From: Pseudovibrio flavus
GTDB lineage: Bacteria; Pseudomonadota; Alphaproteobacteria; Rhizobiales; Stappiaceae
DNA length: 44,227 nt
Direction: 5' to 3'
Assembly (NCBI RefSeq): GCF_009711345.1
Contig: NZ_SMMA01000044.1
Span: forward strand, 1-44,227
Shown piece by piece: positions 8,931 to 17,757 of the stretch. Both the position numbers and the translations under genes were made by a program. Under the pieces are notes generated by a model, which was given only the letters and a program-made list of their open reading frames with translations, was not told the DNA's origin and made no database searches. How positions within the stretch are numbered: position 1 is the first letter of the stretch; every line of letters starts with the position of its first letter.

Positions 8931-8962
8931 AAAAAGCCCGACTTCGTTAGCCGGGCTTTTTT
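8931..8962 (+). terminator. Intrinsic terminator of fbaA
   Basis: Stem AAAAAGCCCG / CGGGCTTTTT with an 11-base loop and a T-run, 18 bases after the aldolase stop. The A-run on the other side makes it work also for the convergent ABC permease gene. Confidence 0.9.
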
Positions 8963-8972
8963 ATTGTCCACT

Positions 8973-9791
8973 CTAAGCAGCTGTATCGTGGCTATTGCGT
9001 TTTAGATGCCGCTCTAGCCCTCGAACACAGAGCGATAAGCTCATCGTCATGGTTAGGTAGAGATAGGCGACCACATTGTAGGTCTCAAAAAACAGGAATG
9101 TAGAGGCCGAATAGATTTTGCCGAGCTGGGTAATATCTTGAACGCCCAAGACTGAAACCAGAGCACTATCTTTGATCATCGCAATGAAGTCATTGCCAAG
9201 CGGCGGCAGCACATTCTTGAGTGCTTGGGGCCAGACAACCAACCGGAACGTTTGCCATTTGGATAGCCCCAGCGCCATTGCACCTTCCACCTGTCCTCTC
9301 GGAATACTCTCGATACCGGCTCGAAAGATCTCTGCAATAAACGCTGAGTAGCAAAGGGTCAGCGCTAAGATCGCCCGCGCTGACATGGAAAAGTCGCGCA
9401 CTCTGATTTTATCTAGCCAGCCAAGCTCGATCGCCCAGCTAAACACCAAATTGTAGAGAGCGACCAACTGTGGCGCGCCTACAAAAGCGATGTAGAACAG
9501 AACCACCAGAATAGGCAGACCGCGCATAACCTCTGTGTAGAAGCTTGCAAACTCTCTAAAAAGGCGCCTTTCGGATGTTCGGGCCAAAGCAATGCCTAGA
9601 CCAAGAGCGCAGGCACAAAAAAACGAGACGAATGCCACGATCAAAGTGGTCCAGATGCCTCTGGAGAGGTTTAGGAAAATCTGGTGGTAGTCGCCGTCAA
9701 CGGCAATAAACCAAGCAAAGAGGACTGCAATGACGCCCGCAGCTAGCAACCAGTATGGAAACTCTCTGCGCGCCTTTTGAGCTTGCCGCAT
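8973..9791 (-). CDS. Amino-acid ABC transporter permease (HisM family)
   Basis: This 272-residue inner-membrane permease belongs to the polar amino-acid uptake family. It has several hydrophobic helices, and near the C-terminus the EAA loop that docks the ATPase (EGAMALGLSKWQTFRLVVWPQA). I place the start at the ATG at 9791, five codons inside a longer reading frame opening with TTG at 9806, because GGAC precedes the ATG while nothing resembling a ribosome site precedes the TTG. The gene follows the binding-protein gene and an intercistronic hairpin. Only one permease is encoded and no ATPase follows, so it must form a homodimer and borrow or share an ATPase from elsewhere. The substrate is not defined by the sequence. 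Confidence 0.9.
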   Translation of the reverse strand: MRQAQKARREFPYWLLAAGVIAVLFAWFIAVDGDYHQIFLNLSRGIWTTLIVAFVSFFCACALGLGIALARTSERRLFREFASFYTEVMRGLPILVVLFYIAFVGAPQLVALYNLVFSWAIELGWLDKIRVRDFSMSARAILALTLCYSAFIAEIFRAGIESIPRGQVEGAMALGLSKWQTFRLVVWPQALKNVLPPLGNDFIAMIKDSALVSVLGVQDITQLGKIYSASTFLFFETYNVVAYLYLTMTMSLSLCVRGLERHLKRNSHDTAA

Positions 9792-9819
9792 TAAAAGTCC
9801 GTTCAAAATAATGGAAAAG

Positions 9820-9839
9820 GGGCGAGCTATAGCCCGCCC
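9820..9839 (-). terminator. Intercistronic hairpin between binding protein and permease
   Basis: Read on the minus strand, GGGCGGGC / GCTCGCCC pairs with one G-U and a TATA loop, followed by CTTTTCC. Such hairpins between a binding-protein gene and its permease usually raise the ratio of binding protein by protecting or partly terminating the message. Confidence 0.6.
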
Positions 9840-9847
9840 ACTAGAAA

Positions 9848-10642
9848 TTAGTTCTGGGATTTATATTCAAAGAACCACTTCTGGTTCAAAGCATCCAGAG
9901 TTCCGTCTTCACGCATCTGGTCCAGAGCAGCGTTTACAGGGCCAACGAGATTAGAACCCGGAGTGAAGATGAAGCCAAAGTCTTCCGAACCAAGCGGGCC
10001 GCCTACCACTTTGAAGCTATCAGGTGACGCCCCCATGTAGCCGCGTGCAGAGGTTGCGTCCATCAAAACGGTATCAACATCACCAGAGCGCAGAGCCATC
10101 ACAGAAGCGCCAAAGGTTTCGAACAACTGGATGCGCTTATTGTTTTCATCTCCGTCCAGCATGTCATAGACAGCTACATAAAAATTCGTTGTACCCGGCT
10201 GCGCACCGACCAGCAGATCATCATCGCCCGCAAAGCTTTTAGCGTTGTCAAAGCGGTCTTCATCAGCGCGAACAAGCATGAACATTTCAGAGGTCATATA
10301 CGGATTGGAGAAGTCAATCTGCTTGGCGCGCTCTTCATTGATGGTAATGCCGTCCATGCCCACTTCAAACTGGCCCTGACGCACAGCCTCAATCATGGTG
10401 TCCCAAGACGCAAGCTTCCAATCAACTTTGAAGTTCAGGCGTTTGGCGATTTCATTGAACGCATCGTATTCCCAGCCGATGCCCTCACCTGTTTTAGGAT
10501 CAGCAAAGTTCAATGGGGTGTAGGCGTTTTCTGTAACGGCAACGACAGTACGTCCGCCCAGATCAGGTAGCTCGCTTGCACTTGCGATGTTCACCGTGGC
10601 AATAGCGGCAAGAAAAGACATGCCAAACTTAAATAACTTCAT
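9848..10642 (-). CDS. Periplasmic amino-acid-binding protein of an ABC transporter
   Basis: The 264-residue precursor has a signal peptide ending near ASA-SELP. It is a family-3 solute-binding protein: [52 protein letters not shown] and the ligand-lobe segment DFSNPYM are all present. It captures an amino acid or related small molecule in the periplasm and passes it to the permease encoded downstream. The start has a GCGAGGG site. It is the promoter-proximal gene of a two-gene unit without an ATPase. The exact ligand cannot be read from the sequence. Confidence 0.92.
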   Translation of the reverse strand: MKLFKFGMSFLAAIATVNIASASELPDLGGRTVVAVTENAYTPLNFADPKTGEGIGWEYDAFNEIAKRLNFKVDWKLASWDTMIEAVRQGQFEVGMDGITINEERAKQIDFSNPYMTSEMFMLVRADEDRFDNAKSFAGDDDLLVGAQPGTTNFYVAVYDMLDGDENNKRIQLFETFGASVMALRSGDVDTVLMDATSARGYMGASPDSFKVVGGPLGSEDFGFIFTPGSNLVGPVNAALDQMREDGTLDALNQKWFFEYKSQN

Positions 10643-10927
10643 TGATCGGCCCTCGCTCTGATTCCGAAAATAAACTCTGATCTTAAAAAATAAGTCGCTG
10701 ATTCAAATCGGGCGCATGTTGACAGCGCACACGCCAAGTAGCAATAGAAAGCCGAAACTGATTTAGCGAGGCCGACTTCTGGCCTAGAAAAAACAGGTAG
10801 CGCATACTCTACGAAAAGAGGTAAAACCTGCGCGATACATGCAACACGGTTTGGTCTAGCCTTTTCTCGAAGCATAAGAGAAGGCGATTGTCTTCTTGGT
10901 CTGACTAGCAACAACTGCGGAATAGCA

Positions 10928-12079
10928 ATGAATTCTTACGACAACGGGAAATCAGAGGATGCGCTTGGCGTTGCCCTTTTGAATTGGGTTTCCGTTGCAT
11001 TTCTTGCGTATCTTTTGTTCTGCGCAGTTGGGTTGATTGAAGTTGGGTTTGAAACGCTCTCCAGCACCAAGATCGACCTTATCATGCAGTTCGCGACCAA
11101 TCCGGTCGCCGGTGTACTAGTTGGGGTTCTGGCAACTGCTCTTGTTCAAAGCTCTTCTGCAATTACCGCTGTGTTGGTTGGCATGGTTGCCGGTGGTCTT
11201 CCTCTTTCCATCGCTATTCCAGTTGTGATCGGTGCAAACTTTGGCACGACGATCACCAACAGCATTGTTAGCCTCGGCTTTGCCCGAAACAAAGCAGACC
11301 TCAAGAGAGCGTTTGCTGCTGCAACTGTTCACGACGCCTTCAACCTGCTGTGCCTCTTCATCTTCCTTGGACTGCAGATTTCCTTTGGCGTTTTGGAGAA
11401 GCTAACTGCTGTATTGGCCTATCAAATCGATAGCCTTGGCATCTACGGTGAAGCCTCTTTTATTCCGGGCGCATTGCAAGCTATTACGCATCCGTTTGTT
11501 GCCAAGATTCAGAAGCTAACATCCTCGTTTTCTCCAGAGGCTTCTGGCGCAATTTTATGTCTAATCGGTCTCGCGTTGATCGTCTTCAGCATGTCGATGA
11601 TCGGTCAGTTGCTGCGTTCGCTCCTTGTCGGCAAAGCGCGCCGCGTAGCGCAGGCAATTGTTGGGAAGAACCTTTGGTCTGGCATTGGCTCCGGCCTCGG
11701 GGCCACTATGCTATTGCAGTCATCCTCTTCGACAACGTCCTTTGTCATCCCTCTGGCGGCCTCCGGCGCGGTAAGCACAAAGGGCATCTATCCGTTTACT
11801 ATTGGCGCGAATATCGGCACCTGTATCACCGCCATACTTGCAGCGTTTGCAGTGGTTGGCGACCAGACCGAAGCCCTTGAACTCGCTCTGGTTCACCTTT
11901 CCTACAACGTCTTTGGCGCGCTCATTATTTTGGCTGTTTCGCCTCTGCGCTATTTACCTGTACGCCTTGCCGAGAAACTTGCCGATGTCATCGGCACCAA
12001 TGTTTTCGCCATCATTGCCTACATCATCTGCGTATTCCTAGTAATTCCCGCAGCAGGAATCTGGATTTTCAGCAGCTAG
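10928..12079 (+). CDS. Na+/phosphate (NptA-type) symporter
   Basis: This 383-residue membrane protein has two inverted copies of the Na/Pi cotransporter motif. The first is ALVQSSSAITAVLVGM with GANFGTTITNS (about residues 74-110); the second is MLLQSSSSTTSFVIPL with GANIGTCITAI. The paired QSSS and GANxGT motifs define the family (NptA, human SLC34). It probably imports phosphate with sodium. It lacks the C-terminal PhoU-like domain found in some bacterial homologues. It ends three bases from the convergent LysR gene, so no terminator fits between them. Confidence 0.9.
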   Translation: MNSYDNGKSEDALGVALLNWVSVAFLAYLLFCAVGLIEVGFETLSSTKIDLIMQFATNPVAGVLVGVLATALVQSSSAITAVLVGMVAGGLPLSIAIPVVIGANFGTTITNSIVSLGFARNKADLKRAFAAATVHDAFNLLCLFIFLGLQISFGVLEKLTAVLAYQIDSLGIYGEASFIPGALQAITHPFVAKIQKLTSSFSPEASGAILCLIGLALIVFSMSMIGQLLRSLLVGKARRVAQAIVGKNLWSGIGSGLGATMLLQSSSSTTSFVIPLAASGAVSTKGIYPFTIGANIGTCITAILAAFAVVGDQTEALELALVHLSYNVFGALIILAVSPLRYLPVRLAEKLADVIGTNVFAIIAYIICVFLVIPAAGIWIFSS

Positions 12080-12082
12080 GCA

Positions 12083-12967
12083 CTACTCGGCCGCTTCTTG
12101 CACCTGACCCATATTGCCGATGGAGGCGATGATATGATCTGCCAATATCTGGTGGATCTTTTCAGAGGCAGCATCAGAACGGATCAACGTGATCTGGCAG
12201 TCTGGAAGTAGCGGCATTCCATCATTCACGCCTAGAATTCGGTGGTCGGTGCGCACTGCACTTTCCGGCAGAACACCAATGGCAAGATCAGCATGGATAG
12301 CGCCGGAAAGAGCTGTCGCGCTGGCGCTTGTATAGACAACTGTATGAGGGATTTTCGCCTTATCCAGAGCGTGGATAGCCTTTGCCCGCCAAGAGCAGGA
12401 GATATCGCCCGCAGCAACCCTGACAGGACGCTCCATATGCAGCGTGGTCATGCCCGAACCAACCCACAAAAGCTGTTCTTGCCGGATCACCTGCCCATCG
12501 ACACCGGAACAATCACCTGATGTGACAATACCAAGGTCCAGCTCACCCTTTTTAATGCGCTTGCCGACAATGGCGCTGCTAGAGCATTCCACTTCCACGC
12601 TAATGAATGGATTGATGCGGTTAAATGAGGCCAAGACTTGCGGCAGGAGTTTTTCAGCATAGTCATCTGGTAGGCCGATGCGGACATTGCCAGCAATGTT
12701 GCCTTGTTCGAAGGCAGTCAGCGTTTCATCATTCAACGCAACGATACGGCCAGCGTATTCTCTCAGCTTCTGCCCTTCTTTGGTAAGGCGGGAGTTGCGC
12801 CCGTCCTTCACAAACAATGGCTGACCGACGCGCTCTTCCAATTTACGCATCTGCATGGAAACAGCGGACTGGGTTTTATGAACCACCTCGCCCGCACGGG
12901 TGAAGCTACCCATTTCCGAGATAGCCAGAAATGTTCTCAGCTGATCAATGTCCAATGAATGCGCCAT
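12083..12967 (-). CDS. LysR-family regulator divergent from a DUF1127 gene
   Basis: The 294-residue protein has a typical LysR HTH (residues about 5-65; LDIDQLRTFLAISEMGSFTRAGEVVHKTQSAVS is the family core in short pieces) and an effector-binding domain. A very strong GGGAGGG ribosome site precedes the ATG. It is divergent from a DUF1127 gene across 176 bases. In alphaproteobacteria, LysR regulators of the VtlR/LsrB kind control small DUF1127 proteins; whether this one is an orthologue needs a tree. A perfect FNR box lies in the shared region, so the two regulators may meet at this promoter. Confidence 0.9.
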   Translation of the reverse strand: MAHSLDIDQLRTFLAISEMGSFTRAGEVVHKTQSAVSMQMRKLEERVGQPLFVKDGRNSRLTKEGQKLREYAGRIVALNDETLTAFEQGNIAGNVRIGLPDDYAEKLLPQVLASFNRINPFISVEVECSSSAIVGKRIKKGELDLGIVTSGDCSGVDGQVIRQEQLLWVGSGMTTLHMERPVRVAAGDISCSWRAKAIHALDKAKIPHTVVYTSASATALSGAIHADLAIGVLPESAVRTDHRILGVNDGMPLLPDCQITLIRSDAASEKIHQILADHIIASIGNMGQVQEAAE

Positions 12968-13009
12968 CCGGTTCCCTCCCTGAGAGCGTCAATACATCAC
13001 AGTCTTTGA

Positions 13010-13023
13010 TTGATTTACATCAA
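13010..13023 (+). promoter_or_regulatory. Perfect FNR/FnrL-type box (TTGAT-N4-ATCAA) upstream of DUF1127 gene
   Basis: The sequence TTGATTTACATCAA matches the FNR consensus in all ten conserved positions. A -10-like TAACCT begins 22 bases after its end (13046-13051). This is the spacing of a class II FNR-activated promoter and gives a start near 13058 for the DUF1127 gene. No -10 is correctly spaced towards the LysR gene. Confidence 0.7.
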
Positions 13024-13143
13024 AAACATTCGTTTGTGAAATTACTAACCTATAGGCATATTGGCTGCAAGCAAGCGAGAGCAAGATCTCTCCAAGTTAC
13101 CCCATAACAATTAGCAGCAATCGTAGCGAGACGAGGTGCATCA

Positions 13144-13452
13144 ATGGCCTGCGTGAACGAGATGAATGAAGTAACAATAAAAACAATCGCTGGAGCAACA
13201 AATAGCGCCGGTTTTTCAGATAGTTCTCCACTACGCCACATCTTGAGTGCGTTTAGAAAATGGAGAAATAGACGCGCAATTCAACGCCTTGCACGGCTCG
13301 ATGATCGTATCCTGCACGACATTGGCGTAACCCGTGGTGACGTTATGAGCGCCCTTTCTACCAGCCGGAGCTGTGATGCTTCTCTGGACCTTGCAGCGCG
13401 TGCTGAAGAGCGCAAGCTGGCCCGCAAGGCAACACGATCCATTCGCGTTTGA
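13144..13452 (+). CDS. DUF1127 (YjiS-like) small protein
   Basis: The 102-residue protein carries a DUF1127 core at about residues 36-70 (FRKWRNRRAIQRLARLDDRILHDIGVTRGDV). This Arg-rich helical motif is abundant in alphaproteobacteria and has been tied to RNA binding and to phosphate, nitrogen and stress responses in a few species. It has longer N- and C-terminal tails than the usual 45-70 residue members. A GACGAGGTG site precedes the ATG. It is divergent from a LysR gene and has an upstream FNR-like box, so it is probably induced when oxygen falls. It ends five bases from the convergent cyclase gene. Confidence 0.88.
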   Translation: MACVNEMNEVTIKTIAGATNSAGFSDSSPLRHILSAFRKWRNRRAIQRLARLDDRILHDIGVTRGDVMSALSTSRSCDASLDLAARAEERKLARKATRSIRV

Positions 13453-13457
13453 CCCTG

Positions 13458-15269
13458 TTAGATAAGGCGGTAGACGCCAATCTCGCTTTCGCGGCCGCGC
13501 AACTCGATGTCACCAACAAACTTGGCATTATGCCCCTCAGGTAGAGCATCCACCGTGTTCTGGCTTGCCAGCACGATAACCTTTGCCTGAGGGTCTACGA
13601 CTTTGCCGAGGTCCTGCAAGCGCGCAGCTATGTTCACGCTATCGCCGATGCATGTATAGTTCATGCGCTCGGAAGAGCCGACATTGCCGACCACAGCAAC
13701 GCCTGTATGCAACCCAATTCGGATGCGGAGCGGCGTACTATCATCTGATGCATCGCTGTGCTGGCTATTGATCTCTTCGGCAATTTTCTTGGCTGCCTCG
13801 AACGCCTTGAGAGCATGGTTAGCCACGGGCTCCGGTGCGCCCCAAAACGCCATCACTCCATCACCGATGAATTTATCGACAGTGCCGCCGCTTGCGATAA
13901 TTGCCTTGGTCATATCCTCAAAGTGGTGATTGAGAAGCTGCGTTGTCTCCTCCGCGCTCAAGCGTGAGGCAACCTTGGTGAAGCCGACAATATCAGAGAA
14001 GAAAAACGTCATCTCTCTGAGCTCCGTGCTTTCCAAACCGCTAAACTCGCTTTCCAATAACACGCGCACAAGGTCCTTCGGGACATACCTTGAGAAGGCG
14101 GTCAGCGCAGAAGATGCCGCATTGAAGGCCTGATTGGTCTCGTCGATTTCGTAAAAGCGTGACCGGTCCAGATGTTGGGCACTGTCTAACTCCAGATTTC
14201 GGATTGCTTGGGCCTTGTCTGCAAGGTTCTTTATGGGACTGCCCATCTTGTGGCCCACGTAAGCAACCAGCATGGTTCCGGCGATCATGAAGATGAGCGC
14301 CCCGAGTGCAACGTGCTCGATCTCCAAAATGGGGGCGGAGAACTCCTCAACCGGCATATAGGTACCGACCACGAGTGGAAGAGCCTGCGGCGTTCTCAGC
14401 GGAGCATAGAGGAAGAGATACTCCTTCCCTTCGCTGATATCGAGGTGCGCTCCCTCATTGTGGTTTAGCTGATCAAACTCTTCTGTCTTCACCCAAATTG
14501 TTTGCAAGGGAGAGCCAATCATGCGCTCCAAGGAGGGCACGGGTTCGTCAGGCGTCGGCTTTATCTCATCGTATATTGGGGCAGTTGTTGCAAGAACCTG
14601 CTCTTTTTCAAAGAGGATGAACGGAACCTGCGTATCCTTCCAGACGATTTCATCTAGCAGCGCCTCCAGATCACCTACCGGATAGTCAATTGTTATGCGT
14701 ACCGGCCAACCAACATCGGGTGCAGAAACATGAATGGTTAGCCGCATGAGCGACATGCCCATCTCTTCATCGTAGAATGGATGGCTCCAGACGGTGTAAC
14801 CATGTTCGAAGGGCTCGTCTTGCGGTCGATCGAGCATTATTTCTGTTTCTGGATGATCAGGATGGGCGATATCAATAGCAACCTCTCGCCCTCCTGCATA
14901 ATAGAGCGTTAGCCGCTTGATGTTGGTCTGTCGGGATAGAACGTTCTTTAGCTGCTGCTTAGCCTCTTCCGGCGCATCAACGACGTTCTCGGAGATGATT
15001 AGATCGGCAGCAAGCTTGCCGAGCTGTTCTTCATCACGAAAGAAGTCTTCCACCACATCAAGACCGCGCTCAAGCATCAGATCGCCGATCTCACGCATCA
15101 TGAAGCGGGTCTGGGTTTCTGCTGTTCTGGTCATGGTCCAGAGCAAAGAACCAGCAAGAATGAGAAACAAAAGGCCAAAGCCCGCCCCGAGCGCTAAGCT
15201 GATGGGCAGGCGAAACCGTGCAGAGTGATGTTTTTTCTTCTTCGCAGTGGAAATAGCTTCAGCCTCCAC
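13458..15269 (-). CDS. Membrane class III adenylate/guanylate cyclase with extracytoplasmic sensor domain
   Basis: This 603-residue protein has an N-terminal membrane helix (about 22-46), a periplasmic Cache-like sensor domain (about 50-325), a second helix (about 328-350), a HAMP-like linker and a C-terminal class III cyclase. Metal-binding Asp426 (FFSDIVGFT) and Asp470 (IGDGVMAFWG) are intact, with Lys just before the second (VDKF) and the transition-state Asn/Arg pair in GDSVNIAARL. It should therefore be an active nucleotide cyclase, most likely making cAMP in answer to a small ligand. The start is GTG: an in-frame stop lies just upstream and no earlier ATG exists. It follows rsmE by 43 bases and may be cotranscribed with it. 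Confidence 0.88.
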   Translation of the reverse strand: MEAEAISTAKKKKHHSARFRLPISLALGAGFGLLFLILAGSLLWTMTRTAETQTRFMMREIGDLMLERGLDVVEDFFRDEEQLGKLAADLIISENVVDAPEEAKQQLKNVLSRQTNIKRLTLYYAGGREVAIDIAHPDHPETEIMLDRPQDEPFEHGYTVWSHPFYDEEMGMSLMRLTIHVSAPDVGWPVRITIDYPVGDLEALLDEIVWKDTQVPFILFEKEQVLATTAPIYDEIKPTPDEPVPSLERMIGSPLQTIWVKTEEFDQLNHNEGAHLDISEGKEYLFLYAPLRTPQALPLVVGTYMPVEEFSAPILEIEHVALGALIFMIAGTMLVAYVGHKMGSPIKNLADKAQAIRNLELDSAQHLDRSRFYEIDETNQAFNAASSALTAFSRYVPKDLVRVLLESEFSGLESTELREMTFFFSDIVGFTKVASRLSAEETTQLLNHHFEDMTKAIIASGGTVDKFIGDGVMAFWGAPEPVANHALKAFEAAKKIAEEINSQHSDASDDSTPLRIRIGLHTGVAVVGNVGSSERMNYTCIGDSVNIAARLQDLGKVVDPQAKVIVLASQNTVDALPEGHNAKFVGDIELRGRESEIGVYRLI

Positions 15270-15312
15270 GTGTATTTACGCAGAGGCTATCATGGGACTG
15301 GTTATGGGCTGA

Positions 15313-16062
15313 TTAAAACCAATCGCCGAGCTTTGCCTGCACAACTGCCATGGCTGCAACTGCGGCTGTATCTGCACGCAGCACACGCGGGCCAAGCGGC
15401 ATTGGCACAACGAAGTCTTGGGAACGTAGCAAAGCGCGCTCTTCTTCCGAGAACCCACCTTCAGGCCCAATCAACACTGCAAGCGGTCCGCGTTCTACCT
15501 TAGCCAGAGCCTCTAGCGGGTTTTGGGTTTCTTCGCCTTCATCACAAAAGATCAAGGTGCGGTTCGGATCGGTTTCTTTCCAGCGCGCCAGCACGTTCTT
15601 AAGCGGCTGCAACTCATCGACGGTTGGAATATGGATCACGCCGCACTGCTCGCAGGCTTCAAGCACGTTTGCTTCCACCTTGCTGATATTCAGCTTGGGA
15701 AACTGAGTGTGATGGGTTGTCACCGGGCGCAAGCGCCCTGCCCCCATCTCAACCGCCTTTTGAGCCATATAATCAAGGCGGTTGGTTTTAATCGGCGCAA
15801 AAAGATAATGCAGATCAGGAGTTTCCACCTGCTCGCGAATAAGCTCGGTCAACACAAGATCACAGGCCTTGCGCCCAGTGCTGTGAACCTCAGCGCGCCA
15901 TTCACCATCGCGGCCATTAAACACCAGAAGCTCTTCGCCATCCTTCATGCGCAGTACGTTGAGCAAGTAGTTGGCTTGCGCGCGGTCTGCCTCGATCCGC
16001 ATTCCCTCGGCCATAGCACTATCGAGATAGAGACGCTGCATACGGAACTCTGAACGGGGCAT
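15313..16062 (-). CDS. rsmE: 16S rRNA m3U1498 methyltransferase RsmE
   Basis: The 249-residue enzyme methylates N3 of U1498 in 16S rRNA using S-adenosylmethionine. It has the N-terminal PUA-like region (MQRLYLDS...ANYLLNVLRMKDGEELLVFNG) and the C-terminal SPOUT knot with LIGPEGGFSEEERALL and LGPRVLRADTAAVAA. I use the ATG at 16062, which has a GGAG site ten bases upstream, over a GTG 14 codons earlier that would overlap the region before xseA. It is divergent from xseA and upstream of the cyclase gene. Confidence 0.93.
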   Translation of the reverse strand: MPRSEFRMQRLYLDSAMAEGMRIEADRAQANYLLNVLRMKDGEELLVFNGRDGEWRAEVHSTGRKACDLVLTELIREQVETPDLHYLFAPIKTNRLDYMAQKAVEMGAGRLRPVTTHHTQFPKLNISKVEANVLEACEQCGVIHIPTVDELQPLKNVLARWKETDPNRTLIFCDEGEETQNPLEALAKVERGPLAVLIGPEGGFSEEERALLRSQDFVVPMPLGPRVLRADTAAVAAMAVVQAKLGDWF

Positions 16063-16199
16063 TGGGCTGGTTCTCCAGTCTGGTTGGCTTCGCTTTGTGA
16101 ACACGTGGAAAAGAACCCCGTGTGCTGCTTGGTGTTTATGTCGGGATCACCTATACATAAAGTGCAATTTCTCTCAAAGCCTTTGAAAGTACACAAACC

Positions 16200-17684
16200 G
16201 TGGTCGATACCAGCAACGTTACAGAATTTACCGTTTCTGAAATCTCGTTTGCCATCAAACGCACGGTTGAAGATAATTTCGACTACATCCGTGTACGCGG
16301 TGAGTTGGGGCGAGTTTCCCGTCCGGGATCCGGTCACATCTATCTAGACCTAAAAGACGATAAATCCGTTATTTCCGGTGTCATCTGGCGCGGCAATGCC
16401 GTCCGCATGAAAGTACAGCCGGAACAAGGGCTTGAAGTGATCGCCACTGGCAAGATCACCACCTTCCCCGGCCAGTCCAAGTATCAGATGGTTATTGACG
16501 ATATGGAGCCAGCCGGTGCTGGCGCGTTGATGGCTTTGCTGGAAGAGCGCAAGAAGAAACTCGGCGCTGAAGGACTGTTCGATCCGGACCGCAAGCGCCC
16601 CTTACCACGAATGCCACGGGTCGTTGGAGTTGTAACCTCACCAACCGGTGCTGTGATCCGCGATATTTTGCATCGCATCTCGGACCGTTTTCCGGTTCAT
16701 GTGCTAGTGTGGCCTGTACGCGTTCAGGGTGAAACCTGCGGTAAGGAAGTTGCAGCCGGTATTCGCGGCTTCAATGCTCTGGCTCCTGATGGTGCAATTC
16801 CGCGCCCTGACGTGCTGATCGTCGCCCGTGGCGGTGGCAGCATTGAAGACCTTTGGGGCTTCAACGATGAAGACGTTGTTCGCGCAGCCGCAGAAAGTTC
16901 CATCCCGCTCATCTCCGCAGTTGGTCACGAAACCGACTGGACGCTTATCGACCTTGCCGCTGACGTACGCGCGCCGACGCCAACGGGCGCGGCAGAGTTT
17001 GCAGTTCCAGTTAAGGCAGAGCTGTCTGTTGCGCTTGATGATTTGAGCCGCCGCCTTTCTACCGGTCTACTGCGCACCATCCAGAGTAAGCGAACAGAAC
17101 TACGCGCGGCCAGTGCAGCTATGCCAGCACCGCGTGATCTGCTCGCGCTTCCTCGCCAGCGTTTCGACATGGTGGCTGGACGCGTAGAACAGGGCCTGCG
17201 CGTTAACACCCAGTCCCACCGCAACCGTTATATCTCCGCTGTTTCCGGTCTGCGCCCAACCGTGCTGCAAAACCAGATCAGCCGTCATAAGGAGCGTCTT
17301 GTGGCGTTCTCTGAACGTGGAGAGAAGGCCTTTCTCACAAACATTGAACGGCAGAAGATGCGTCTTTCCAGCGCTACCCAAATGCTGAACTCGCTGAGCT
17401 ATGAGCGTGTAATAGAGCGTGGATATGCTGTGGTTAGGGATGCATCCGGCAAGCCTGTTGCCAATGCCTCAGCCATTTCGCATGGCGATATGCTCTCCAT
17501 TCAGATGCGCGGAGGTAGTGTGAACGCAGTTGCTGGCGATAGTCTGCCTGCTGAAGCCGCACCTCGCCCAAGTGTCCCCTCTTCTCTTGAAGAGCATTTG
17601 GAGCAGGCAAAGGCCAAGCAGGCGAAGAAGAAGCCAAAGAAGGCTGCTCAAAAGACAGATGAAAATCAGGGTAGCCTGTTTTAA
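16200..17684 (+). CDS. xseA: Exodeoxyribonuclease VII large subunit XseA
   Basis: This 494-residue protein is the large subunit of exonuclease VII, which degrades single-stranded DNA. It has the N-terminal OB fold ([40 protein letters not shown]), the catalytic core with [14 protein letters not shown], the [17 protein letters not shown] motif and [23 protein letters not shown], a coiled-coil region and a Lys-rich tail. The start is GTG at 16200; an in-frame stop at 16158 leaves no upstream ATG. No xseB is in the window. A bidirectional terminator separates it from the TRAP operon. Confidence 0.95.
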   Translation: MVDTSNVTEFTVSEISFAIKRTVEDNFDYIRVRGELGRVSRPGSGHIYLDLKDDKSVISGVIWRGNAVRMKVQPEQGLEVIATGKITTFPGQSKYQMVIDDMEPAGAGALMALLEERKKKLGAEGLFDPDRKRPLPRMPRVVGVVTSPTGAVIRDILHRISDRFPVHVLVWPVRVQGETCGKEVAAGIRGFNALAPDGAIPRPDVLIVARGGGSIEDLWGFNDEDVVRAAAESSIPLISAVGHETDWTLIDLAADVRAPTPTGAAEFAVPVKAELSVALDDLSRRLSTGLLRTIQSKRTELRAASAAMPAPRDLLALPRQRFDMVAGRVEQGLRVNTQSHRNRYISAVSGLRPTVLQNQISRHKERLVAFSERGEKAFLTNIERQKMRLSSATQMLNSLSYERVIERGYAVVRDASGKPVANASAISHGDMLSIQMRGGSVNAVAGDSLPAEAAPRPSVPSSLEEHLEQAKAKQAKKKPKKAAQKTDENQGSLF

Positions 17685-17705
17685 AGAAACTACCCATTCC
17701 AAACG

Positions 17706-17735
17706 AAAAGGCCTTGGTTTTCACCAAGGCCTTTT
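17706..17735. terminator. Bidirectional terminator between xseA and dctM
   Basis: A 12-bp perfect stem AAAAGGCCTTGG / CCAAGGCCTTTT with a 6-base loop, T-rich after the stem on both strands. It ends xseA and the convergent TRAP operon. Confidence 0.92.
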
Positions 17736-17757
17736 CTTCATTCAATCCGCTATTCGC

